Shown here: positions 55,569 through 64,000 of the stretch, in pieces
How the letters are laid out: each line of letters begins with the position of its first letter
Numbering within the stretch: position 1 is the stretch's first letter
DNA from: Laspinema sp. D2d
GTDB taxonomy: Bacteria > Cyanobacteriota > Cyanobacteriia > Cyanobacteriales > Laspinemataceae
Length of the DNA stretch: 64,000 nt
NCBI RefSeq assembly: GCF_025370755.1
Contig: NZ_JAMXFC010000013.1
Location: forward strand, 1-64,000
Reading direction: 5' to 3'
Made by a program: the position numbers and the translations under genes
Notes under the pieces: model-generated
What the model was told of the DNA's origin: nothing
The model's database searches: none
The model's input: only the letters and a program-made list of their open reading frames with translations

Positions 55569-58538
55569 TTACCCCACTCCTGCTCGTCCTTCCGTAGATC
55601 CAAGCCGCAAAAAGTGATCATATCCACTAGGGAAATTACCGCCTGCTACGGCTGCGGCGACATCAGGATAAGTGGCCCGATAAAACTGTTCATTAAACAG
55701 AGGACTCGGTTGCCGTCCCTCCCTTTCCCCGGCGAAGGCAAAATGCTCAAAGCCACTGGCAATATTTCCGGCGGCGATCGCTGCGGCAACATCGGGATAA
55801 ATTGTCCGATAGAAGCCTTCATCAAAGAAACGGTTCGGATTGCGTCCCTCTTGTTGTCCAAACTGAATGTAATGGTTAAACCCGAGATTAATCAGATTTT
55901 CGGCAACAGCCGCTGCAATATCTGGGTAAGTATTCAGATAGAACCCTTCGTGGAATAATTGAGTCCGGCGATCGCGTCCCTCAAAGAATCCAAAATTTAA
56001 AAAATGTTCAAATCCACTCCGAAATCCTCCGGCGGCCACTGCTGCCGCTACACCCGGATTTTGGGATAAATAACGCCCTTCATTATAAAAAGGACTAGGT
56101 TGCCGTCTTTCAAGTTGCCCGAAGGAGAAGAAGTGATCAAATCCATTAATGAAGACACCCGAAGTTACTGCCTCAGCGACATCAGGATTATTGGACAGGT
56201 AAAAGCTTTCATCAAATAAGATATTCCCCAAGGGAGTGCCTATCAAGATCGATCCGCCACTGGAGGTTGAGAAGGCATCGATTAAATTGATAAAAGGTAA
56301 TTCTATCCTGGGGCCAGGTTGGGGCGTAATTTTAGCAAGAAAGGCATTGAAATTCCCCCCAAACTGATTCAAACTATTGGGTAAATCCGGTGAATAAGTA
56401 TTTCCAGCTAGATAAACTGTTCCTGCATTATCAACTTCAATGCCAGTACCCGTATCCTGAGCACTCCCACCTAGATAAGTGGAATATTCCACAGTACCAT
56501 CGGCAGTAAATTTCGTAACAAAGGCATCTCCTTCGCCGCTATAAGCTTGAAAGCCATTAGCAGCCGGGAAATTGGCAGAATTAGTTGTTCCAGTTACATA
56601 AGCATTACCGCTATTATCAACGGCAATTCCAGTGCCGTTATCATTACTGGTTCCTCCGAGTAATCTGGAATAAATCAGCCGACTGCCATCGTTCGCCAGT
56701 TTAGTGACAAAGGCGCTTTGTGAGTCACCGAGATTCGCTTCAAAGGGATTGATGGGGGGAGGAGACAGGAAGGTGCGGGGACTCCCGTTTTCGTCGGGGG
56801 AAAGCAGAATAGTTGATGGGTCAGAGAAGGTGCGATCGCCGATCGCCGGTACAGAGGGTAGAGGCACGAAAACCGGCAGCAACGGTGCATTTACCGTTCC
56901 GGTGATATACACATTTTGGTTAGTATCTACGGCGATACTTTCTCCCAGTTCACTTCCCGTTCCCCCGATATAGGTGGAGTAAACTAAATTTCCATCGGAA
57001 GCAAGTTTGGTGATAAAGGCATCTTGCACCCCGCCAAAGCTACTTTGAACGGCATTTTGGATGGGGAAGTTATTAGAATAAGTCGCGCCGGTTATATAAG
57101 CATTGCCGTTGCCATCGGTGGCAATTCCTAAACCTCCGTCATCATTATTACCCCCGAGATAAGTCGAGTACACTAACTGACCCTCAGGAGAAAGTTTCAC
57201 CGCAAAGGCATCTCCCAGGCTCAAGGAAAAATTGTTCTGAGCCCCGCCATAAGCGGGTTGAATGGCATTGAGGAGGGGAAAATCTGATGAAGTCGTTTCG
57301 CCGGTGATAAAAACATTGCCATTATTATCGGCAGCAATACTGCGAGCAGCATCGTAACTACTGCCCCCAAACAAGGTGGAATAAACTAAACTTCCGGTGC
57401 TAGAAAGTTTAGCGATAAAGGCTTGGTGGGATAGGGTTGAATTCCCTTGAATTGCATTCAGAATGGGAAAATCATTAGAAAGAGTTAAGCCAGTTACATA
57501 GGCATTTCCTGCATTATCGGTAGCAATTCCCTCCCCCTGATTAAACCCATTACCCCCCAAAAATGTGGTATAGAGTAATGTGCCATTATTAGACAGTTTG
57601 GAAATAAAAGCTTTTCCAGGAACTGCCGGGTTGCCTGTCGTGGGAAAGTCCGGTGAACTAACCGCTCCGATTAGATAAATATTTCCCGCGTCATCTACAG
57701 AAATATCCTGGGCTGAGTCAAATTGGCTACCCCCGAGATAGGTTGTATATTCTAAAGTGGGGTCGATCGCCAGAGGGACAGACGGATCATACTCGCCAAT
57801 GGTAAAGCCAACTTGTGCATTGTCTAAGAGTTGATAAGCCCCGCTGACGGTGACCCGTTCTCCGTTGATATCCTGGTAGAGATAGGGGGCAGATTCGACT
57901 AATTCACCGAAGGGAGTCTCGATTACCAATGCACCATCTTCTCGGATATTCAGGCGATCGCTCCCTTCATAGTTCATCCGAATTTGTCCGGGATCTACAC
58001 CCGGATTCACGATAAACTCACTCTTGAGTTCTCCCTCATTCCCCCCATAAATTAAATCAATTCCATCATAGAGATTTTGGTAGGCAATGCCTTGATAGGT
58101 AGGGATATTTTCATGCCATTGGGACGGATCATCTCCGGTGATAAAGTTAGCTACTCCCGGCAATGGTGCGACTGCCTCAATGGTCGGGTCTGGGTTAGCA
58201 TCGGCAAATGAAACCTTGACTTGATGAGAGATGGTTTCATCATTGATGATTTGGGATTTGCTTAAGACAATTTCATCCGGGGTAAAGAAAATATCATGTT
58301 GTGCGCCTTGGACAAGAAACTGCACCTCGGGGTCAAGTTGTCCAACATTGGCAATAAAACTTAAAGGAAGATTGTCAAAATCAACAGGAATCGAATCTGT
58401 TGCGGGGCTAAAAGAAACCGTGTTTTCAGCCATTCCCTGGGGATTTTGAAGGGAAGCAAGCTGATGATCAGAGGGAACCAGGGTACTTGGAATAGTTGGA
58501 GTCAGATCCCAAACTGACTCGGGTACAAGATTATCCAT
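55569..58538 (-). CDS. Large SBBP beta-propeller protein with C-terminal 45-residue repeats
   Basis: 989 residues. After a leaderless N-terminal 50, a beta-sandwich domain (about 55-245; FIANVGQLDPEVQFLVQGAQ) is followed by about nine SBBP blades (about 265-775) with the recurrent YSTYLGG ... DNNGNAYVTG ... FVTKL pattern. The last ~215 residues hold five copies of a repeat that pairs FDEGFYRTIYPDVAAAI with FEHFAFAGEREGRQPS. The same repeat type occurs in the dual-protease protein. It is probably a secreted or surface protein, possibly exported by a type I system. A hairpin lies 24 bp before the start. Confidence 0.85.
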   Translation of the reverse strand: MDNLVPESVWDLTPTIPSTLVPSDHQLASLQNPQGMAENTVSFSPATDSIPVDFDNLPLSFIANVGQLDPEVQFLVQGAQHDIFFTPDEIVLSKSQIINDETISHQVKVSFADANPDPTIEAVAPLPGVANFITGDDPSQWHENIPTYQGIAYQNLYDGIDLIYGGNEGELKSEFIVNPGVDPGQIRMNYEGSDRLNIREDGALVIETPFGELVESAPYLYQDINGERVTVSGAYQLLDNAQVGFTIGEYDPSVPLAIDPTLEYTTYLGGSQFDSAQDISVDDAGNIYLIGAVSSPDFPTTGNPAVPGKAFISKLSNNGTLLYTTFLGGNGFNQGEGIATDNAGNAYVTGLTLSNDFPILNAIQGNSTLSHQAFIAKLSSTGSLVYSTLFGGSSYDAARSIAADNNGNVFITGETTSSDFPLLNAIQPAYGGAQNNFSLSLGDAFAVKLSPEGQLVYSTYLGGNNDDGGLGIATDGNGNAYITGATYSNNFPIQNAVQSSFGGVQDAFITKLASDGNLVYSTYIGGTGSELGESIAVDTNQNVYITGTVNAPLLPVFVPLPSVPAIGDRTFSDPSTILLSPDENGSPRTFLSPPPINPFEANLGDSQSAFVTKLANDGSRLIYSRLLGGTSNDNGTGIAVDNSGNAYVTGTTNSANFPAANGFQAYSGEGDAFVTKFTADGTVEYSTYLGGSAQDTGTGIEVDNAGTVYLAGNTYSPDLPNSLNQFGGNFNAFLAKITPQPGPRIELPFINLIDAFSTSSGGSILIGTPLGNILFDESFYLSNNPDVAEAVTSGVFINGFDHFFSFGQLERRQPSPFYNEGRYLSQNPGVAAAVAAGGFRSGFEHFLNFGFFEGRDRRTQLFHEGFYLNTYPDIAAAVAENLINLGFNHYIQFGQQEGRNPNRFFDEGFYRTIYPDVAAAIAAGNIASGFEHFAFAGEREGRQPSPLFNEQFYRATYPDVAAAVAGGNFPSGYDHFLRLGSTEGRAGVG

Positions 58539-58561
58539 TTGCTTAGAATAGAACTGAATTC

Positions 58562-58597
58562 AATAGACAAGGAGATAGACTCCTTTATTTGTCTATT
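58562..58597 (-). other. Hairpin in the leader of the SBBP gene
   Basis: AATAGACAA pairs with TTGTCTATT (9 bp) and GGAG with CTCC inside, 24 bp upstream of the SBBP start on the minus strand. It could affect translation; function unknown. Confidence 0.45.
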
Positions 58598-58612
58598 AAA
58601 TTCAAGGAAAGA

Positions 58613-58648
58613 CTCAATTAAATCTATCTTGGGGTAGATTTAATTGAG
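58613..58648 (-). terminator. Perfect 14-bp hairpin after the upstream gene
   Basis: CTCAATTAAATCTA pairs with TAGATTTAATTGAG around TCTTGGGG, just past the stop of the minus-strand gene at 58664. No T-run was seen. Confidence 0.65.
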
Positions 58649-58663
58649 CCTATTTTACCCAGG

Positions 58664-60562
58664 TTAATTGGGTGTATGACGTCCGATAAAGGACCCGTAG
58701 GGGTCGTACAGTTCCAGGGGAAGCTGGGCGTTATCCGCGATCGCTTCTAAGGCGGTTCGCAGAGTATTGACGTGCAGATCCAAGCTTTGACGGACTTTTG
58801 GGTCGCGGTTGGTGGTGGCAACTGTAGCCGTTTGTTGAATTTTCCGAATGTAGTCAGCACTTAACCAAACGCTGATCACACTATCGGTCAAGGTATATTC
58901 ACAAACTTTGGGATTGCCTTGACAAGTAGTGTTCAGATCTGCCCGGGTTTTAGCGATGAGGTTAGCTTTTTTGAGTTCCTCTTGCGCTACTTCCCGTTGT
59001 GCCTTGAACTCCTGGAGGGAGGCAGCGGTTTTGGGATAATAGTAGGTGCCGGTGGGGACTTGTTCTGCTGAAGTAACTGCCTGATTCCACTGGTCTACCG
59101 CTTGGGACCATTGATTGTTGAGGGCGGCATTTTCGGCGCGATCGGCAGCGAGAATGGCGGACTCATAAGCTTCCGTCGCGATTTTCTCCTTGGTTTTGCG
59201 ATCGCGGGAGAGTTCAAGCTGCGATCGATAACTCGGCAAGAGTTGACTTGCTTCCTGATGAGCCATTGTCCCTCGTGGCAGGGCCTCTAACTGTTTAATT
59301 ACCTGTTCCCAACTGGTATAGATAGTTTCCCAGCTTTCCACGGACTGAGCAACGCCGCTGCGCGCTTGGGCGACTTTAGCTACAGATAGAATCGCCTGCA
59401 TTTGTTCGCGTCCGGTTTTTTCCGCCTGAATCCGTTGTTTAATTTCAGTTAAATTAGCCCGATAAGTGGGTAATTTTTCTAACGCCAGAGGATAAACCGG
59501 ACTATCGGGGGGAACGGATTCCAGAAAGGCGATCGCCTGTTGCCAGTTTGAGGCAACTCCCTCCCACACTTGCAACGGATGGGGCGGATTTTTCCCTTGA
59601 GCAACCGCACTCAAGGCGGTATCTAAGGCATTGACCATTTCATCTAAACCAGCGGTCAGATTGCGATTTCGTCGGAGTAGGCGTTGAGCGGTTCCGTAAT
59701 CTTTGGACCAGAGGGGAATTCCGGTTAACAGTTGACTGGCGGAGGTAAGTTGGGCTCGGGCAGCTTGAATTTGTTGTTGATATTGAGCCGCTTGCAGCAA
59801 TTCCGCAGAATCCTGGGTCAACTCGTTGGCGGTGACGAGTTGCTGACAGGTGCCGATCGCGCAAGGACGAGACAGGGCATAAAATGTGGCTGACCCCAAA
59901 ACTAGGGCGATGGAAGCACAAGCACTAAAGGGCAGTAACCAAGAACTGGGCTGGTTTCCCAACTTCTGTTGCCGTTGCGGTTCCCGTTGCTGTGCTCGTT
60001 GCCGTTGGGATGACCGTTGCTGTGGTCGTTGCCGTTGCCGTTGGGGTTCCGGTTCCAGTTCCAGTTGCTCCTCAAAAGCGTCCTCCGGTGGAGGGGCATC
60101 AAAGGGATTGAGGGGAAAAGCGGCGGCGGCCAAATCCATTGCCTGCCTTGCCTCTTCACTAACCGGAGGTGCGGCTTCCCGGCGATGGGTAGCACGATGG
60201 GGAGGGCGATCGAGCAGGAGTACGGGTTGGCCCCCTTCCGGATCCATGACCGCCCCGAGGGGTTGAGGGGTTTTGAAGGCATGGTAAGCGTAGGGGGTTT
60301 TTTGACCCTTGACTCGCAGATAAAGTCGTAACTGACCCGGGAGATAGCCCACCAAAGCCAGAATCGCTTGTTGAATGGCTTTAAAGGTCGGTGGCAGGTC
60401 GAGTTTGACCTCGGGAGTATGTTCTCCCAAAACGATTAAATTGCCTTGCTTGTAAGCGCACCGAATTCGCAACGGCAAATTTTCCGGCAATTCGGCGTGC
60501 AAGCGTTCTTCGATGAGTTCGGCGATCATTTTTAAATCGCCTGGGCGGACTGCAGTTGTCAT
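58664..60562 (-). CDS. Membrane-anchored hypothetical with coiled-coil periplasmic part
   Basis: 632 residues. An N-terminal globular domain (about 1-120; MIAELIEERLHAELPENLPL, GQLRLYLRVKGQKTPYAYHA) is joined by a Gln/Arg-rich low-complexity linker (about 172-200) to one transmembrane segment (about 208-231), then a mostly helical region with repeated W/Y-spaced segments (ESWETIYTSWEQVIKQLEAL, NQWSQAVDQWNQAVTSAEQV), which resemble TPR-like helices. The C-terminus is a small domain with two Cys (NTTCQGNPKVCEYTL). No named family that I can identify. Possible envelope or signalling scaffold; speculative. Confidence 0.75.
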   Translation of the reverse strand: MTTAVRPGDLKMIAELIEERLHAELPENLPLRIRCAYKQGNLIVLGEHTPEVKLDLPPTFKAIQQAILALVGYLPGQLRLYLRVKGQKTPYAYHAFKTPQPLGAVMDPEGGQPVLLLDRPPHRATHRREAAPPVSEEARQAMDLAAAAFPLNPFDAPPPEDAFEEQLELEPEPQRQRQRPQQRSSQRQRAQQREPQRQQKLGNQPSSWLLPFSACASIALVLGSATFYALSRPCAIGTCQQLVTANELTQDSAELLQAAQYQQQIQAARAQLTSASQLLTGIPLWSKDYGTAQRLLRRNRNLTAGLDEMVNALDTALSAVAQGKNPPHPLQVWEGVASNWQQAIAFLESVPPDSPVYPLALEKLPTYRANLTEIKQRIQAEKTGREQMQAILSVAKVAQARSGVAQSVESWETIYTSWEQVIKQLEALPRGTMAHQEASQLLPSYRSQLELSRDRKTKEKIATEAYESAILAADRAENAALNNQWSQAVDQWNQAVTSAEQVPTGTYYYPKTAASLQEFKAQREVAQEELKKANLIAKTRADLNTTCQGNPKVCEYTLTDSVISVWLSADYIRKIQQTATVATTNRDPKVRQSLDLHVNTLRTALEAIADNAQLPLELYDPYGSFIGRHTPN

Positions 60563-61088
60563 AAGTTTTTACCCCCGGTACACATCCTGTAGTGCAGGTT
60601 TGGTGCTTACCGGCACGGGTTACGAACTGGCAAGCCTTCAAGTTAATTAATTAGATAGCATACAACATCCTCAAAACGCTCAGATGTTAGCTTTTTTTGA
60701 CGCAAGGGGGGAAGTTCGGAGATATCCCGACTGGCAAGGGTTTCGGCGAATGGGGGAATGGGGGCGATCGCCCCTGTGGGGTAACCGAATGTGGTATTCT
60801 ATCAAGTTTGGTGGGTTTGAGACTTGACAAATCCCGATTAGAGATGGCAAATCCCCTAGGGAACACTCCCGATCGCCAGTCGGGTCTGGCGGATGCGCTC
60901 CTGCCCTCACCCTCAATCCCTCATGGATTGGCACTTTGATCAAAAGTAGGCCACACTACAAACGGAGTAAACCCCAGATATCGAGAAGCCCCGAATTGCG
61001 ATAATTGAATGGCGATAATTTAAACCGGCTTTGATGCCTTTTATTGTTCAGCGTTTGATCGTTCACCCCCACCGTTTTTCATACATTC
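60563..61088. other. Intergenic region before sucC
   Basis: About 525 bp. It has a HIP1-containing stretch near 60760 and a diverged CCCTCACCC repeat at 60904-60940. No gene is supported. Confidence 0.45.
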
Positions 61089-62273
61089 ATGGATTTATTA
61101 GAGTATCAAGCAAAAGAACTATTCAGGGAAATGGGCATCCCAGTTTTGCCCTCGCAACGGATCGACCATCCCAAAGACTTAAAGGGACTGAAGATTCCCT
61201 ATCCGGTTGTACTTAAATCCCAAGTCCGGGCCGGAGGACGAGGGAGAGCAGGTGGTATCAAGTTTGTGGCGAATACGATTGATGCAGTGGCAGCGGCTCA
61301 AAATATTTTTCATCTTCCCATCAATACGGAATATCCCGAGGTGCTTTTAGCTGAGGCTAAATATGACACCGATCGCGAATTTTATTTGGCGGTAGTTCTC
61401 GATCGCGCCGCCCGTCGCCCCCTGTTATTAGGGTCCAGCCAAGGGGGGACCAGTACAGAATTGGCGATGGAACAGATGCAGCAGGTTGTCGTAGATGAAG
61501 GGTTTTCGCCCTTTTATGCCCGTCGCTTAACTCTGAAGATGGGTTGCACGGGTCCCCTGATTGAGGCGGTGAGCGATATCGTCGAAAAGATGTATTTGCT
61601 ATTTGTGGAGAGGGATTTGGACCTGGTAGAAATCAATCCCCTCGGAATTAGTCCAGGGGGGGAAGTGATGGCCCTGGATGGCAAGGTGACGGTGAATGAT
61701 GAGGCCCTGGGACGTCACCCGAGTTTGTTACAGTTACTGCCCAAGACTCAGCTTGATGAGGGATTGGTGGCGGGGTCCGAGTATCCGGTGATGGTGGTGC
61801 CACCGGAATTGAAGTTTGTGGAACTCGATGGAAATATTGGGTTGTTATGTAATGGCGCGGGCCTGACAATGGCGACTCTGGATTTGGTGTATGCTGCCGG
61901 AGGCAAGCCTGCTAATTTTGTGAATATTGGCGGAGAATGTCGTTGGGATTTGACCCCGGAACTCCTGTGCGATCGCATCAAGCTCGGGTTGGCCCTGGTG
62001 AGTCAGAAAAAAAATGTCCAGGTTGTGTTGGTGAATTTGCTCGGGGGTCTCTGTTCCTGCACTCAGGCTATTGAGGCGATCGCCCATTACCAAAAACAGA
62101 GTCAGCGGGAAACTGCCACCGGAAATCCTCAAACCCAGGTCAAGGTGATCGTGCGGTTATATGGGAGCGAAATTGACCAAGCGCGAGAAATTTTGCAGGC
62201 GGTAGAAGTCACGGTCGTGGAAAACTTGGATGAGGCGATCGCTTTGTCCGTGTCGTTGGCAACGAATGCCTAA
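61089..62273 (+). CDS. sucC: Succinyl-CoA synthetase beta subunit
   Basis: 394 residues. The ATP-grasp region starts MDLLEYQAKELFREMGIPVL, with KSQVRAGGRGRAGGIKF the nucleotide-binding loop and LVEINPLG the metal site. It pairs with sucD 10 bp downstream, forming one operon. It links succinyl-CoA to succinate with ATP synthesis. In cyanobacteria, which use alternative TCA routes, the direction of flow is debated. ATG 61089. Confidence 0.93.
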   Translation: MDLLEYQAKELFREMGIPVLPSQRIDHPKDLKGLKIPYPVVLKSQVRAGGRGRAGGIKFVANTIDAVAAAQNIFHLPINTEYPEVLLAEAKYDTDREFYLAVVLDRAARRPLLLGSSQGGTSTELAMEQMQQVVVDEGFSPFYARRLTLKMGCTGPLIEAVSDIVEKMYLLFVERDLDLVEINPLGISPGGEVMALDGKVTVNDEALGRHPSLLQLLPKTQLDEGLVAGSEYPVMVVPPELKFVELDGNIGLLCNGAGLTMATLDLVYAAGGKPANFVNIGGECRWDLTPELLCDRIKLGLALVSQKKNVQVVLVNLLGGLCSCTQAIEAIAHYQKQSQRETATGNPQTQVKVIVRLYGSEIDQAREILQAVEVTVVENLDEAIALSVSLATNA

Positions 62274-62283
62274 AGGAGGGTTG

Positions 62284-63201
62284 ATGAATTTTACGCCGGA
62301 TACCAAAATATTAATTCAAGGCATTACCGAGGTGATCGGTGCCACTCATGCTGCTTTAATGAAAGCCTATGGAACCAATGTGATCGCCGGAATTAGTCCG
62401 GGCTTTGGGGGTCAAACGGTTCAGGAGATTCCCGTTTTTGATATGGTCGAACAGGCCCTACGCCAGGTCGGTCCGGTAGATGTGACGGTGATTTTTGTTA
62501 AGCCTTATGCGGTCCTAGATGCAGCGTTGGAGGCGATCGCCGCTGGCATCCGTCAGATTATTATCATCACCGAGGGAATGCCGCCTCTGGATATGGTCAA
62601 ACTCGTCAGAAAGGCAGAGGCGACAGATACTCTAGTCCTCGGTCCTAATACCCCGGGAATTATCGTCCCGGGAAAGGTTTTGTTAGGGATTCACAAGAGC
62701 GATTTTTATACCCCCGGTTCCGTGGGGTTAATCAGTCGCAGTGGTACTCTCACCTATGAAATTGCTCTGCAACTCACTCAGGCTAAGTTAGGTCAATCGA
62801 TCGCCGTGGGGATTGGCAGTGATGCAATTTTGGGTTCTTCCTTTGCCCAATGGCTGCAAATTCTGGATGAAGATGACCAGACGGAGGCGATCGTCTTAGT
62901 CGGTGAAATTGGCGGCAGTAGTGAAGAGGAAGCGGCACAGTATATCGCCGCTGCTATTGATAAACCTGTGGTGGCTTATGTCGCCGGTCATCATGCACCG
63001 AAAGGCAAGCGCCTCGGTCATGCCGGGGATATTATGGCGGCCCGACTTTCTACGGGTAAAACCTTTAACATTATTGGGGCTGATCCAGATACAGCTCAAA
63101 GCAAAATTCAGGCGTTTAAGTCCGCAAAAATTCCCGTGGCTTCTAGTCCTGCCGAAATTCCAGGGCTGGTTAAAAAAGTCATGAAACAAAAGAAAAAGTA
63201 A
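62284..63201 (+). CDS. sucD: Succinyl-CoA synthetase alpha subunit
   Basis: 305 residues from ATG 62284, with ribosome-binding site AAGGAGGGTTG in the 10-bp gap after sucC; the longer frame to 62230 overlaps sucC and is not used. The CoA-binding Rossmann region (KILIQGITEVIGATHAALMK) and the phosphohistidine motif (RLGHAGDIMA) are present; most homologues read GHAGAI, so a single Ala-to-Asp change sits beside the active His. The lysine-rich tail KKVMKQKKK is odd. The enzyme works as an alpha-beta heteromer. Confidence 0.92.
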   Translation: MNFTPDTKILIQGITEVIGATHAALMKAYGTNVIAGISPGFGGQTVQEIPVFDMVEQALRQVGPVDVTVIFVKPYAVLDAALEAIAAGIRQIIIITEGMPPLDMVKLVRKAEATDTLVLGPNTPGIIVPGKVLLGIHKSDFYTPGSVGLISRSGTLTYEIALQLTQAKLGQSIAVGIGSDAILGSSFAQWLQILDEDDQTEAIVLVGEIGGSSEEEAAQYIAAAIDKPVVAYVAGHHAPKGKRLGHAGDIMAARLSTGKTFNIIGADPDTAQSKIQAFKSAKIPVASSPAEIPGLVKKVMKQKKK

Positions 63202-63255
63202 GGGTAATTTTAGGATGAAATTCCTCCCTTTATGGGGAGAAAATTTAAACAATCA

Positions 63256-63273
63256 AGCCCGCCTGAGCGGGCT
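63256..63273 (+). terminator. Hairpin after sucD
   Basis: AGCCCGC/GCGGGCT stem with loop CTGA, 55 bp after the stop. No U-run follows. Confidence 0.55.
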
Positions 63274-63340
63274 AAACTAAGCGATTATTTAATCCATCAT
63301 TCATTGGATTTTGATTTTTCATTTCTGATTCGGGCATCAA

Positions 63341-64000
63341 ATGGATAGTGAAACAGTTAGTTCAATTCAATATTTAGAAATTAAAGCAGCCTCTTTATTG
63401 CTGTATCAAGGAGTTTTTAACAGTGAACTGGGGAAATCTTTTATAAAACTGATCCAGTTGATTTATGAAAGTTCCGGGGGCGGCGCTGGGGGCCGGATCG
63501 GATTAAATTGTCTGAAGGCTTATGGTTGCTGGTTTAAGCGTTTAGCGGCAGAAGAAATGAGCTGGCAAGACTATCTGCTCGATCGCATCCTGAAAGATGA
63601 AAATCCCTTTACCTACCAGATACAACGTCAGCCGTTTGAAGAAATCCCCCCGCCATTAATCGCGGCGGTTATGAATGATTTAGAGGGGTTGCAATGTTTT
63701 TATGACTGTTCGGGCGATCGCCTCCGGCAGTGGGTAGAATCCGCCAGTGGTATCCCCCTTCCTCCCGTACTTTGGAATGAATCTTTTACCGAACCCGAGG
63801 CGATGGATCAATTCCCTCTGGGTTCCCGAAAACGGGCGATCGCAGCCCTCAAATCCCAAAAAAAATGGCCTGATACTCTCCAGGAGTTAGTTGCCTATTA
63901 CCAAACACAGGGTACCGGGCAATTTACAGAGTATCAAGCCTTTACTTCACAGTCAGGGAAACTAAGAGCCATCCCACACCCTGACCCGGTGCGCTTGACG
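63341..64000 (+). CDS. DUF815-like AAA ATPase, N-terminal part (runs off the window)
   Basis: 220 codons open to the window edge from ATG 63341 (MDSETVSSIQYLEIKAASLL). Toward the end it has the GKLRAIPHPDPVRL segment typical of DUF815 proteins just before their P-loop; the Walker A is expected beyond 64000. The Gly-rich SSGGGAGGRIGLN is a family-like loop. DUF815 proteins are AAA-type ATPases of unknown role. Incomplete at the 3' end. Confidence 0.8.
   Translation, partial: MDSETVSSIQYLEIKAASLLLYQGVFNSELGKSFIKLIQLIYESSGGGAGGRIGLNCLKAYGCWFKRLAAEEMSWQDYLLDRILKDENPFTYQIQRQPFEEIPPPLIAAVMNDLEGLQCFYDCSGDRLRQWVESASGIPLPPVLWNESFTEPEAMDQFPLGSRKRAIAALKSQKKWPDTLQELVAYYQTQGTGQFTEYQAFTSQSGKLRAIPHPDPVRLT

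Noticed and set aside
59886-60266. Cys/Arg-rich ORF antisense to the 632-residue hypothetical
   Set aside because: Low-complexity, arises from the Gln/Arg linker of the real gene.

Overview
The window is chromosomal DNA of a cyanobacterium, most likely a filamentous Oscillatoriales-type organism (Laspinema/Oscillatoria-like is a guess). The support is direct: HIP1 octamers (GCGATCGC) are scattered throughout, and there are genes for allophycocyanin alpha-B (apcD), the photosystem II subunit Psb30, a cyanobacterial AbrB regulator, single-repeat UPF0016 manganese exporters and an ABC1-family kinase. No rRNA, phage, plasmid or CRISPR locus was seen, and one tRNA was found.

Layout. 1-10,400 mixes housekeeping and accessory DNA: a decayed DUF433/DUF5615 toxin-antitoxin pair, a Tat-exported amine oxidase, a GAF-PAS adenylate cyclase, a 1226-residue protein carrying both a subtilisin and a metzincin active site, then a repeat-rich stretch (HIP1-anchored tandem repeats, a small inverted-repeat element, three 70-bp tandem copies, a DUF559 nuclease-like ORF) around an intact hicBA module, and pyrE. 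10,400-18,600 holds two exported/anchored hypotheticals, tRNA-CAT, a CNNM/CorC-type membrane protein, an orphan ribbon-helix-helix protein, queC, a TMEM205/DUF4149-like protein, a pair of half-size manganese exporters behind a YkgJ-type cysteine-cluster gene, and psb30. 18,600-25,200 has long intergenic stretches with strong hairpins, a response regulator, a PAS-Crp fusion regulator and recJ.

25,600-30,450 is the most distinctive accessory segment: a double-glycine leader peptide gene, a trypsin-like protease fused to a beta-helix, a second beta-helix paralogue, and a 9-bp G-rich minisatellite. 30,500-43,000 is largely core metabolism: apcD and rlmD back to back, DUF1232, lpxD, cyAbrB, an MCE/ABC lipid-transport pair, a YvcK/CofD-like protein, tsaE, a dihydroorotase-family gene and lepB. 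43,400-55,500 carries signalling proteins (a degenerate histidine kinase, a PAS-GAF-GGDEF cyclase), an ABC1 kinase, a DegT aminotransferase, FetB-like and ZIP metal transporters and an LLM flavin enzyme. 55,500-64,000 ends with a 989-residue SBBP-repeat protein, a membrane-anchored hypothetical, sucCD, and the start of a DUF815 ATPase cut by the window edge.

Themes. Metal handling recurs (Mn exporters, FetB-like, ZIP, CorC-like). Several large exported or surface proteins share modules: the two biggest (4,232-7,912 and 55,569-58,538) both carry the same roughly 45-residue FxxxYYxxNPDxxAA...GxxEGRxxSP repeat although they lie about 50 kb apart. HIP1 sites seed local tandem arrays. The best candidates for undescribed biology are the dual-protease protein and the leader-peptide/protease-beta-helix segment. 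Function there is inference only; no search could be run.
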